This document shows positions 34,591 to 44,400 of a stretch of DNA of 64,000 bases, in pieces; within the stretch, counting starts at the first letter, position 1, and every line of letters begins with the position of its first letter. Position numbers and translations under genes: made by a program. Below the pieces are notes generated by a model. It ran no database searches and was not told the origin of the DNA. It worked only from the letters and a program-made list of their open reading frames with translations. Source of the DNA: Gnetum montanum (taxonomy: Eukaryota > Streptophyta > Gnetopsida > Gnetales > Gnetaceae). The stretch spans positions 565,342 through 629,341 of the forward strand of contig MNCI01012713.1 of the NCBI GenBank assembly GCA_015680685.1, written 5' to 3'.

Positions 34591-35511
34591 TGATGAAGTG
34601 TCAAAAGTCAATGCGTCGACTGGGCCACGTATACGCGACCGCGTCGACGCAGGCCCATCGATGTAGCCACCCTACGTCGACGTGGCCCCGTTTATGCAGC
34701 TGCCCTTCCCGGCCTATAAATATGAGGGCCTTCCACCTCATTTAGGCATCTTCTTGAGTAGTTGTAGTGAAGCTCTTGCAGTTTGCTCCCGCAAGAGATA
34801 GAATATTTTCCAAGTGCCCACAGCAGGTGTAAGAAAAGTGATAGGATCTTTATTCGAGCGCTGATGTATCTGAGCCCATTGGCGTGACGGCAATAAAGAC
34901 AAACTCTTCATGCAATCCTTGCAGCATTTGGACTTAGTTATTTCATGAATTTAATAGTTTAACATTTTTATGGTTTATTAATTACTTGTTATGCTTTATT
35001 AGTTATTTGTCGATTACTTATGTTTTCGTTATTATAATTTCAATCGTTATTGTTCATTCGTAGTTCATTAAAGCCATAAGTACAACCATCTCGAATGTAA
35101 TTCAAACACTTGGTAAGCCCTGCGATGCTTAACGTCTAGTAACCCAGTAGTGTTAGGAAATGCTCAGAACGTGCTCAGAAGATGGGACCGGATACTTATG
35201 TTAGGAATAGTTACCATTTAGATTAATATAATTTTAGATTAATTAATATTCTATCCTTATTTTCCAAAATGATTAGTTGCCGAAAAAGATAATTAAAAAG
35301 ATATAAAAATCATTAGCCTTAGTCTCACTTAACCAACGTAAACAGAGCTTCACAAGTGAGATTAGGATGACACCGACCGTTCTAACCCAAGGTTTCACTA
35401 GTTAGAAGTCTGGTGTATGTTAAGTGCTTACAGTCTGCGGATTTCGACCGAGTCGCATGTGAACGCTCGTGATTTGTATGGTTGAGCGTAGGGATACCTA
35501 GCTGCTCACCA
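34591..35511 (+). repeat. Solo LTR, inner member of a nested pair (921 bp)
   Basis: A plus-orientation LTR starting TGATGAAGTGTC and ending GCTGCTCACCA, with perfect ATATT duplications at 34586-34590 and 35512-35516. It is the reverse-complement homologue of the LTR it sits in. It has a CpG-rich start with three GTCGAC palindromes (34615, 34643, 34676), the TATA box CTATAAATA at 34714-34722, and the shared block TTCCAAGTGCCCACAGCAGG downstream. Confidence 0.85.
34615..34722 (+). promoter_or_regulatory. GTCGAC array and TATA box of the inner LTR
   Basis: GTCGAC at 34615-34620, 34643-34648 and 34676-34681, ATCGAT at 34658-34663, and TATA box 34714-34722. The region is dense in CpG compared with its surroundings. 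Confidence 0.55.
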
Positions 35512-36271
35512 ATATTAAACTATTAAATGCATAAAATAACTAAGTCCAAATGCTGCAAGGAATGCTTGAATAGTTTGTCTTTATTGTCGTCATGCCAATG
35601 GGCTTAGATACATCAACGCTCAAATAAAGAGCCAATCACTTTTCTTATACCTGCTGTGGGCACTTGGAAAATATTCTATCTCTTGCGAGAACAAACTGCA
35701 AGAGCTTCGCTACAACTAATTGAAAGATGCCTAAATGAGGCGGAAGGCCCTCTTATTTATAGGCCAAGATAGGCGGCTGCGTAAACGGGGCCACGTCGAC
35801 GTAGGAAGGCTATGTCAAAGGGCCCGCGTCGATGCGGCCTCGTATATGCAGCCTCGTATACATGGCCTCGTATATGCATGACTTAATGACACTTCATCAG
35901 AGGTTGTGCCAACATGGAGTGGCAGAGCTGGTACATGTAAGTCATAGGAGCTAGGTGAAGTAGGACAAGAAGTGGATTAGCCATCCCTTATAGCTGGGTT
36001 GTAAGCCTAACCGTGGTGGTAATCTCGGATTGCCTCTAAGAGATAGATCCCAAAGGAAGAAGGAATATTCTTAGAGCATGATCTAGATACTCTATTCCAT
36101 ATTAATAAAGCATTATTTTCTTTCTCTTTTTGCATATTTCCTATTATTTCCTTTACGCATAATGTCAAATGTTACATATATTTCACATTTGGTATATTTC
36201 TTCGTATGCATAATGTCTAATATATTGTATATTTTACGTTTGCTATAACATCTGGGGATGGGATGTCACAA

Positions 36272-36283
36272 TTGGTATCAGAG
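36272..36283 (+). other. Primer binding site, initiator tRNA-Met type
   Basis: TGGTATCAGAGC, an exact match to the canonical site, two bases after the LTR end. Confidence 0.8.
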
Positions 36284-37619
36284 CAAACCACAACCCAAGG
36301 ATCATTCAGAACCATGGGTTGACTACAACATGAAGTTGATGATCAACCATGAAGTCACGACACAAGGAAAGTCATTGATCATCTCTAGATGTACAAGACG
36401 TAAGCTAGAAAATACTAATCCATTGAGTTTATGAACAATGGATCGTACATCTACAAAAGATAGATCCCACCAACCAACAAAATTCTTTCATGGATATCAT
36501 TGATCAATGAAGATTTGATTATGCCTCATCAAGATTCATCAATTGCAAGAAATGTTAGTAAGACAAGGATACACCAATCTAGGTAACTCTTACCCATCTT
36601 AATACAATAAATACTAATTAATTCAGGACATTATTAAGTTTCTCCTAAAAAGTTAGTAATCATGACTTGAATTGATCTTGTTTTGTTTAAACTCATTATC
36701 ATAAGCAACTTAGAGTTATTTATAAGTCATAATGTCTTACATATATCAACCTAGTAATGTCATTTTGGTAGAATAATTTAGTTGGACCTTTCAAAATCTT
36801 GAAAATTAAACTTTATTTTGGAACCCTGCGATAATGTTCAATGAATAGTACTCATCAAGACAATTCCAATTATACAAATTTCATCTCAATTAGACTTACG
36901 GTTTGAGAGATATCATTGTTTTACGTTTCTTATTATGCATGCATTAAAATAATATTAGATTATTAAATTACTATTTAAAAAGAAAGGGATCAAAATTTTA
37001 GTGTCAAGAATCAAACTAGGAATCACCATTTACCCACACCGAACCTCCACCTTATCATTGACTGAACCATCACATCAATCGCCAAGGCAAGATAAAATAA
37101 AATAATAATAAAAAGTTTTAAAAATCAAATAAAAATCTAGGTCATGCTAGTCCTACAAGGGCCACACTACCTTGAAGGGGCTATGCAGGCCTTGCAAGAG
37201 CCACACAGCCCTCTATAGGATTACACTAGCCCTTATTACATTGTTGCCTGCATCATTTTCCTATCATTTCTAGTTGCCCTCTACCACACCATCTACTATT
37301 TGCAAACACCTACCACCACTATCTACAAACCCTTGCCACCACTACCTCTAGCCCTCTATAAGTCATCGCTCTTGCAACATGTCCTCCTACCGTTTACTGC
37401 CAAACCCCACTGTCGCTTCTTTGGACTTCCACCACAGTCCACATGCTAGTCACACCCTTCTGCCACATTGTGCGATTCATTCTCCTCCTTCCATAATGCT
37501 TAGATAACTCCTTTCTTGCTGTTAAAACCCTCACATCATTTTTTATTGCTTGTTGTGCAGGTTGATTTCACTATCGTTTGCGCCACTGAATAATCCATTG
37601 TGATTTTCAACCACCCACG
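36284..37619. other. Unassigned region after the primer site
   Basis: No gag or pol could be recognised. The part at 37130-37500 is richer in C, with many CCACC and CCCT triplets. Nothing further can be supported. Confidence 0.4.
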
Positions 37620-37881
37620 ATGCCTTTGGACACTGACGACACCACCTATAAAGGGTACCTTCAGTGCTTCATATGCACTAATGATGTCATCCATAAAGGG
37701 CACCTCCGATGCTCCATGGGCACTAACAATGCCATCCATAAAGGGTACCTCCAATGCTGTGCAGACACTGATGTCACTATCCATAGAGGACACCTCTGGT
37801 GCTCTATGGGCATTGATAGGGCTACTCATAAAGGCCACCTCTGACACTCTGTAGGCACCACCCATAAAGACCACCTCTAGT
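37620..37881. repeat. 45-bp tandem repeat, about six units
   Basis: Units begin CCATAAAGGGCACCTC and repeat about every 45 bp. The last ones are shortened. Since 45 is a multiple of three, the array is open in several frames. On the minus strand it reads as a 15-residue repeat of the form EVPFMDDIVSAHGAS. No gene surrounds it. Confidence 0.75.
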
Positions 37882-38029
37882 GAATTCAAATTTTTTCATC
37901 AACTGACGAAAAATTCAAAACTTCTGTCAATTGACAAAGAATTGAAAATTTTCGTCCATTGGAACATTAGTTTAAAATTAGGAACATAGAAATTTTTTAA
38001 AAAAAATTAAAAGAATTTGATATGTTGAC

Positions 38030-38110
38030 AGCATGTGAGATAAGAATTCTGTAATTAAGCATGCTTATTCTAAAGTAGCACTTGGATGGATGACCTCTTG
38101 GGAAGTCTCA
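38030..38110 (+). pseudogene. 5S rRNA-like fragment
   Basis: The stretch TTAAGCATGCTT, then GTAGCACTTGGATGGATGAC and CTCTTGGGAAGTCT, matches the internal-promoter half of plant 5S rRNA (TTAAGCGTGCTT, GTAGTACTAGGATGGGTGAC, CTCCTGGGAAGTCCT) with scattered substitutions. The 5' part is much weaker. It may be a 5S pseudogene, a 5S-derived SINE or part of a Cassandra-type LTR. No flanking LTR pair was seen. Confidence 0.7.
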
Positions 38111-38878
38111 TTTTTTGCACCAAATGTCTGGGACCTTAGAAGCCACAAATTTTGATTCCAAAAGCCTTTTTCAGCAAATGAAGAGTTGTTTCTTATGGAT
38201 TTTCAACCTTCTAAACACAATGGTAAAGTCAGATATGCCCCTTGGAACCCCAAAAATTAGTTTTTACCCCTCGCCTGATATAGTGCCTTAAGACCCTTAA
38301 AAGCTTGATTTTAGCATAACTTGAGCATACGATGTCCATTTTCAACATATGAATAGTCATTTCCAACATTTTTTACCCTTCTAAACTTAATCGTGAGGTT
38401 AGATTTATCATCTAGGTACTCAATAATTGGATGATATCACGCAATTTTCCCTATAAATCAACAACATAAGGATAACTAATCATGCCTTATTGGAACTCAT
38501 GAATTTAACCTTTTTGGGACCTTAAGATTTAGTGCTTAACCTTTGCAAATAGTATTTAGATCACTAACACTTGACATGTCATTAGTTACACTATTGGAGT
38601 CAGTACCTTAAAGGAGGGTAGAAAGGCCATTAAGAATTAGATATTGTAGTTAAATGTTACTAAATTTAGATAATGTAGTTAAATATTACCAAAATTAGTT
38701 AGAGAATTGGTTGATGTATTATTTTAGTTGATGAACATAAATAATCAAGAAGATATATATCAATTCATCTTATAATCAAAACATATGGCAGAACAACCTA
38801 GAGACTCAAAATATCTTTTTGACAAGGTGCATGATATCGATGAAGAGAAATGATCTAGAAGAGAATGCAAGAATGAGG
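38111..38878. other. Unassigned region
   Basis: No gene recognised. Phrases such as GGGACCTTAGAAG and GACCCTTAAAAGC, each followed by similar text, suggest an internal degenerate duplication between about 38130 and 38400. Confidence 0.35.
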
Positions 38879-39560
38879 ATGAAAGTTGCAACATACAATG
38901 TACTTGCAAGATCTTTAGCAAGTAAGAAACAACATCCACTAGGTCCACCATGGGCCTTGGACTAGCATGAGTATCAATATCAACACATTTTAGTAGAGGT
39001 ATTTATGTTTTATGCCTACAAGAAGTCTTGCCATGGGAGTTTCTATACCAATTTCAACCAAATTTGGAAAAGATGGGATATAGAGGTATTTATAAGCAAA
39101 AAGGCTCTCGTTAAAGTTCTTCTTCTTTTGCCATATAGATTATCTTATTGTAGAAATCACAACATGGATGGTTGCGCAATGTTTTATAAAGAAGCCAAGT
39201 TTTAATTAGTACAGAGATTCAAATGGGGTTTAGAAAATATGATTTTTGAAATTCCAGAACTTCAAGAGATGGGAAAGAAAGAATAGTCAAGATTTTGGAA
39301 AAATCATATAGCCATGGTACTAATTCTAAAAGCCCATCTATCAGGAAGATGTGTATGCATGGTTGACACACATGTAATTGCCAAGCCAACATGTTCAGAT
39401 GTTAAACTATGTCAAGGAGCATACTTGGTTAAGTAAATAGAAGAAAGTTTGAAGAATAAGTTATTCCTAAGCTATACTGATCTAGTGCCAATTATTCTTT
39501 GTGGAGACTTCAATGCAAAAGTTAAAAGTAGTGTTTATCAATTCTTAAGAAGTCCTACTA
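38879..39560 (+). pseudogene. CCR4-like deadenylase (EEP nuclease) retrocopy, broken
   Basis: Codons from ATG 38879 read MKVATYNVLARSLASKK and PLGPPWALD. A stop and a frameshift follow, then LCLQEVLPWEFL, QPNLEKMGYRGIYKQK, MDGCAMFYKEAKF (39167-39203), MVDTHVIAKPTCSDVKLCQG (39.36-39.42 kb) and PIILCGDFNAKV (about 39.49 kb). These are the ordered motifs of the CCR4 / endonuclease-exonuclease-phosphatase fold: YNVL, CLQEV with the catalytic Glu, DGCA, and the TH and GDFN active-site loops. CCR4 proteins shorten mRNA poly(A) tails. The motifs lie in one stretch without introns and with several stops, so this is probably a processed pseudogene. The C-terminal SDH part is missing, cut off near the gypsy remnant. 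Confidence 0.75.
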
Positions 39561-39599
39561 GGATAGTATCATTGGTTGTAGGATTGTCTATAACTACCT

Positions 39600-41181
39600 T
39601 GTGTTAAGGCAATCCCCTAGGCATTTTCTCTTCTATGAATTTAGGATTCAAAGCAAAAGCCCCATACTCTTGTAGATGTAACATAACTAGGCAATAGCCC
39701 TTTGGATGTTCACATTGACAGATGTCACATCACTCATCATCCTCTAAAAATAAGTTTGAAACCTCTTCTACTACAACTATTTTTTAATTTTTCCAATAAG
39801 TGTCCTTACCTATTTCCTTCTTCCTTTTCCCCTTATTGTTTTGAATATTGTATTCTACTTACTTTACCTTTTCCTCTATGATTTTCAAGCTGGTTGTAAC
39901 TTTTTCTTTCATTAAATTTTGCATCTTCTCTACCCTTGCTTTAATCTTTGTAGTAGACTTTTGTATTGGCAAGGTTTTGTGTGAAATCAACTCATCAAGG
40001 GCTATCCCTTTTTCTTGATCATAAATATGGACCTCCTTCTTTTGAAGAGTTGGATACCAATTATATTCCTCTATTTTCTCCCTTTTACACAACTCTCCTT
40101 CTTCTCTTGTCACCTATTCTATTATCCTTTGTATCTAATGGGCTCTTAGTTCTTATAATCATCCTTGGGCATAGATCCCGAGGGTCTCCCTTTTTTTTTA
40201 ACGGATCCCATCCATGATGTAGAGAAGTCACCCTTTTTGAGAAAAATCATGGCTTGGACATTTATGTAGTAGAGAATAGTATTTGTCCAATGCTACATCC
40301 AAGGATTCATGGTTTTCTTGCTTTCACCCTTAGATTTGACACTCTTTCATAGGTTTGGTATTTTTCATTAAAGAGCGCAAGCATTGTGGACCATTGGTGG
40401 ATTGAATCTAGTTCCAACAATCTATACCAACTTTCAGCTTCTTCAATTAGTGTCCTAGGAAAGAGCATAAGCTTTTACCTCCTACTTTCAATATTTTGCA
40501 AGGCACAAGCATCATGAAAGGCTTGTAAATGATGTTGTGGATTGGAATTATAACCTCCCTCAAATTTAGAAATGTTATTCATATCAAGCATTTTGGTGCA
40601 GCTTTCCCTGTGATGCTTGGGGTATTCGAATTACTGCCATGATCTGTATCATGCTTATGGTAGCCAACAAAGATTCATCATCATCAAACATATCCTAATG
40701 ATAATCTCTATTTCTATTTATCTTATTATGATGATCTTATCTATGCTCACTTTGATGTCTTTCATCTTCCCTTTACTTTCTATTTCTACCTTCTTCTTGA
40801 CCTCTTAGTGTATCTCTATCTCTATACTTACATTCATCTTCATTAGAACTAGACGTTGAAGAGGAAGAGAAAGATGGTGAACTAGGAGAATCATCATGGC
40901 TCTTATATCTCCCCATATGGTTCCTTGATTTATCTCTTCAAGGTTTGGAGGAGGTTCTAGGCCTTGAGACCCCTCTTATTCTAGAACTTACTCCATCTCC
41001 TTTAGGATTGTCTACATCAGTTGAACATAGTCTTTGAACATAGTACGGGTTTAAATGAGCATATGAGTTCCTCGCTCATAGTGATTCACTCCAATTCTAT
41101 TTAGTATAGATTCTATCATTATTCCTAATAGTGTTCTCATCATCATGTAATGGATTATCAACTCTATGTGAAGGAGACATG
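39600..41181 (-). pseudogene. Gag remnant of the third gypsy copy
   Basis: Starts near MSPSHRVDNPLHDDEN (41181). Further fragments include a zone resembling HHLQAFHDACALQN at 40.50-40.55 kb and MTREEGELCKREKIEEYNW (40113), followed by LDELISHKTLP. The knuckle at about 39.72 kb reads CDICQCEHPKGYC, which keeps the second Cys that the other two copies have lost. Many stops. Confidence 0.7.
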
Positions 41182-41295
41182 TTTTAAATTAATAATGTGT
41201 ATGTAACTTAAAATACTAATATTTTTGAAAAGATAAACCGTTAATTCTTTTACAGTGATCGTCTATAATATAACTAATTTAGATAACTAGCACCA

Positions 41296-41313
41296 TCCTC
41301 AATAATGATGCCA
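41296..41313 (-). other. Primer binding site, decayed tRNA-Asp type
   Basis: The minus strand reads TGGCATCATTATTGAGGA. It matches the tRNA-Asp complement at 11 of 18 positions, and every mismatch is a G-to-A or C-to-T change. Confidence 0.55.
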
Positions 41314-41314
41314 A

Positions 41315-42264
41315 TGATGAGCAACAGGTATCCCCTACATCCAACTATATGAATCACAAGCATTCATGTGCAATCTAGTTAAATTCCATGGATGGAACTA
41401 GTGTGGTATCTAGATTGTTAAACATTGATTTCAAGTCGTTGTCTTCCCACTTGGACCAGTGGTAGCTTTGTCATGTATGGTTTAGTCAAAAGTGAGGCAT
41501 ATGATTATTGATGTTATGTGACTAAGGCTAAATTATATAAGATAATAAAAACTAATTATTTAATCTAATTAATAACAAGAGAATAAATTCTACACTAGCC
41601 TAAGGGCAATTAATGTCTGTTGCTAGCTTGTCATACATATTTTGAACTCACATACCCACTATTGGGATTACCAAGTGTTATGCTACAAGGCAAACCAAGC
41701 AATAACATTACTAGGATTACCAAGCGAATATGTGTTTACACTCGAAACTGGTTGTGCTCATTCCACTGATTAATTAACATGCATGGAAATGTAAATGTTA
41801 ACTAAGTACATAGAAAATAAATTGCATTGAAAGTAAATCTATTCTAAGTCAAAGTGCTACAAAGAATAGGAATCAATCTCAATGTTATTGTAGTTTATGG
41901 AATGTGTCCAGGTACAATGCCACTCAAATAAGTTGTTGTACAACTAACTCAAATCCACATTGTGGACACTCACTAACTACTTGCTAAGATTATAGAATAA
42001 AACTTCAGAAGTTGTACTATATTATTGTCCAAATGGTGCCCAATACATGGCAGGCACTCAAATATTTATAGGCAAATATAGGCATTGTGTCGATGAGGAT
42101 GGGTTAATGCATTTGGTTGCATTGACTTAGATGCGTCAACAAGGATGCATCAACACATCTAAGATGTATTTTCAACTAATGCATCAACGTGTTCTCATTA
42201 ACATATACGCATCAACGCATCTAAGATGTGTCGATGAAGTTGCCTGATAGATTAGGTATCATCA
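41315..42264 (-). repeat. Gypsy 5' LTR, third copy
   Basis: Starts TGATGAGCAACAGG on the plus strand. It contains blocks shared with 17059-17814 (GGGATTACCAAGTG, ACTCGAAACTGGTTG) and a TATA box in the form CCTATAAATA (minus, about 42070). A right end at ATCA (42264) is inferred by analogy. In the last 200 bp, GCATCAACGCATC-like units recur. Confidence 0.6.
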
Positions 42265-42374
42265 TTGGGTATTGTTGATCGTGCATCTTATAATCTCTAC
42301 AACAATACAACTTCTTCTTTCGACATCATCATTTTATTAAGGAGAATAAGATGTTATTAACTATCATTATATTT

Positions 42375-44400
42375 CATAGTTACCATAAAACTAATCAAAC
42401 TCATGAGAGCCATCTTCACCTCCATCATTAGATCTTAAAATAATAATTTTGCAGTTCTTTGCATTTTCAACCCAAATTTTAAAACATTTGAACTTCTCGA
42501 GTTCCTCAAACTTTGTGATCAACCCATAGATCCAAGTCATACAAATAAAATCATCAATAAAAAATTCAAAATACTCCTTCATACTTGAGGAGTGAATGGA
42601 TTGTAAATATTTAAATGAATTTCCTCCAACTAAGTAGTTTTCTCTTGGACATTGTTAGTTAAAGAAGTTAGGCTTTTGCTCATCCACCGACCCTCCTAAG
42701 ACCTTGCTTAGCAAGATGAGCATTATGACACTAGGTTGAGTAGTTTTCTAGAAACTTTATTTTGAAAATGATAGTTCATGCATCTTTTTAATTCTACAAC
42801 TTTTTAAGTTTAAATCTTCATTGAGTTATCAATCTGGAAATAGAGGGATAAAATTGATGCAACTTTCTTAAAACATTTACATTTACATACACAGGTTTTA
42901 AATTCCAACACATTAATTCATCCTAGTTTATCACAGTAAATGCATTTTCAAATTGATAATTGACCAATTTACATACCCTCCCATTTGGAACTACAAATGC
43001 AATATGTTAACTCCCTTGGTTTTTACAACAATACAGTTCACCATAACAATTTTTTGTGAAATCAATGATTAAGCCATCTGACACCAGTTTATAAACTAAT
43101 ATTAACATCATGGCAATCTAAAGAGAGTAAGATGCATTATTTAATAGGATGTTATCAATCTTAACATCCTCAATATTAACAACATGTATTAAATATTCAT
43201 CGTTGACCTTAATAAAATGGGGTTTCGTTACTTTTTTTTATTTAAATAACATAAATTTATTTCTTGTAAAATAGTGAGAGACACCAAAATCAATGTAGAA
43301 TGAATTATTGTTAATGTTATTAGTAATGGTTGCATTGAAATCAACAATAAGGGATTGAAAATTTAATTTTTCATCCCTTAAGATATTGGCAAAACTAGCT
43401 TTTTGATTTTGAGTAAACTTATCCTTATTATTGGATTTATCGCCACACTCTTTTATGTTCTATATCATTTTAGCATGGTGTTTAGCAAACTTTTTAGCTT
43501 GTTGCTTGCTCATGATAGTGGCTTTGGATACTTTACATTGTCAACGTAATGATTCATATCATGATTCCCCTTGTTTTTACAAATACAGTAAACCATGATG
43601 GATGCCTCTACTATTGGTTAATAGTTTCCCTAAATATTAATGCCTACAATGATGCTTCATTGCAATTATTAAAGTAGGCTTTCATTTTAGCTTCATCTTC
43701 AAGTACTTTGGCATATAATCTTACAACCATGTATGTTTTTCCACCATTCTTGACTGTTTGACAAAGTACTTCATAAGATGGTGGCATAATTTTAAATAAA
43801 TAATACTTAATAGTCCTTTAATATATGGGCATTGTAAGCTCACAAATCTACTTGCAAGGCTAACACTTTCTTTGCTAAAGTAAAGAAAAGTTCTTCCTCT
43901 TTCAACCACATAACATTAAGTTGATTTTGAATAGAGATTGTCTTAGATTAATTTTTACTTGAAAGTTCCTTGTCAACTTTTTAAAGATCTGATATATGGA
44001 ATCCTCTTTCTTAGCCAATTGAATGCATTTCTCTAAAATGCTTAGACAAATTAGGATTTGTACAACACAACTATTTTCATTTATAGTAGTGGATGAAATA
44101 ATATTTTCCTCCAAGCAACATTCTTGTCCAAATCTTCCAAACATTGAAATTTGTCCTTGTGAGAGCTTGACACTCTAGGAGAGGCATGCAGGCTTTAGGT
44201 CTTATCATTAGTGGTTCTAATCCACTAGCTTGAAGTTTCATTAGCTTAGTAATAGGATGTGAAGTTGATGCGATTTTCTTCTTTTTAGGGGCTAACTTAA
44301 ATATTTGTACTAACATATGAATAAGAGTATGTAAATTATGTATTTGGTTCTTGGTAGTGAGCATAGTTATACAAGACAAAAAATAGAATCCCAATGTAGT
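42375..44400 (-). pseudogene. Second copia remnant (gag to integrase)
   Basis: The minus strand reads a gag-type TRTNFNVWKIWTRMLLGG (44.17-44.12 kb), then a decayed zinc-knuckle zone (VYCICKNKGNHDMNHY at about 43.58 kb). It ends in an integrase core: SSMKEYFEFFIDDFICMTW, then KFEELEKFKCFKIWVENAK, then KIIILRSNDGGEDGSHEFD (42582-42391). The integrase catalytic DD context is recognisable and RT is missing. A SINE-like copy lies inside it at 42663-42738. There are many stops, and LTRs were not identified. Confidence 0.75.
42663..42738 (+). mobile_element. SINE-like copy B (3' part), inside copia integrase
   Basis: AAGTTAGGCTTTTGCTCATC and the following ACCGACCCTCCTAAGACC to AAGATGAGCATTATGAC match the body of the copies at 29290-29443 and 53590-53742. 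The tRNA-like head is absent. Confidence 0.55.

Larger units (their letters stand above)
34061..35899 (-). repeat. Solo LTR, outer member of a nested pair (about 913 bp without insert)
   Basis: A minus-orientation LTR starting TAATGAGCGGCTAGG and ending GACACTTCATCA. It is flanked by the perfect duplication GAGGT at 34056-34060 and 35900-35904. It is interrupted at 34590 by a second copy of the same family in the other orientation. Related in sequence to the gypsy LTRs at 10981 and 21542, which share the terminal GGTACCCCTAC block and CCTATAAATA. Confidence 0.85.
33862..36269 (+). repeat. LTR with tRNA-Met primer site, interrupted by nested solo LTRs
   Basis: The right end, GGGATGTCACA, is followed by ATTGGTATCAGAGC, the classic LTR-PBS junction. 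The left end is probably TATAACATCCCC at 33862, a decayed TGTAACATCCCC. Removing the insertion 34061-35904 leaves an LTR of about 564 bp. Its internal region was not recognised downstream, so only the 5' end of the element survives here. Confidence 0.6.
39600..42264 (-). mobile_element. Third Athila-like gypsy remnant (5' LTR, primer site, gag)
   Basis: A minus-strand 5' part of a gypsy element: LTR 41315-42264, primer site 41296-41313, and gag 41181 to about 39600. It is truncated on the left, next to the CCR4-like pseudogene, so its 3' half and second LTR are absent. Gag motifs match the other copies. The primer site and LTR are the most decayed of the group. Confidence 0.7.

Noticed and set aside
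37536-37889. 117-codon minus-strand ORF over the 45-bp repeat as a gene
   Set aside because: The openness comes from a repeat length divisible by three. Other frames are open too, and nothing homologous flanks it.
38030-38110. Functional 5S rRNA gene
   Set aside because: Many substitutions, a poor 5' half, and no tandem array or spacer.
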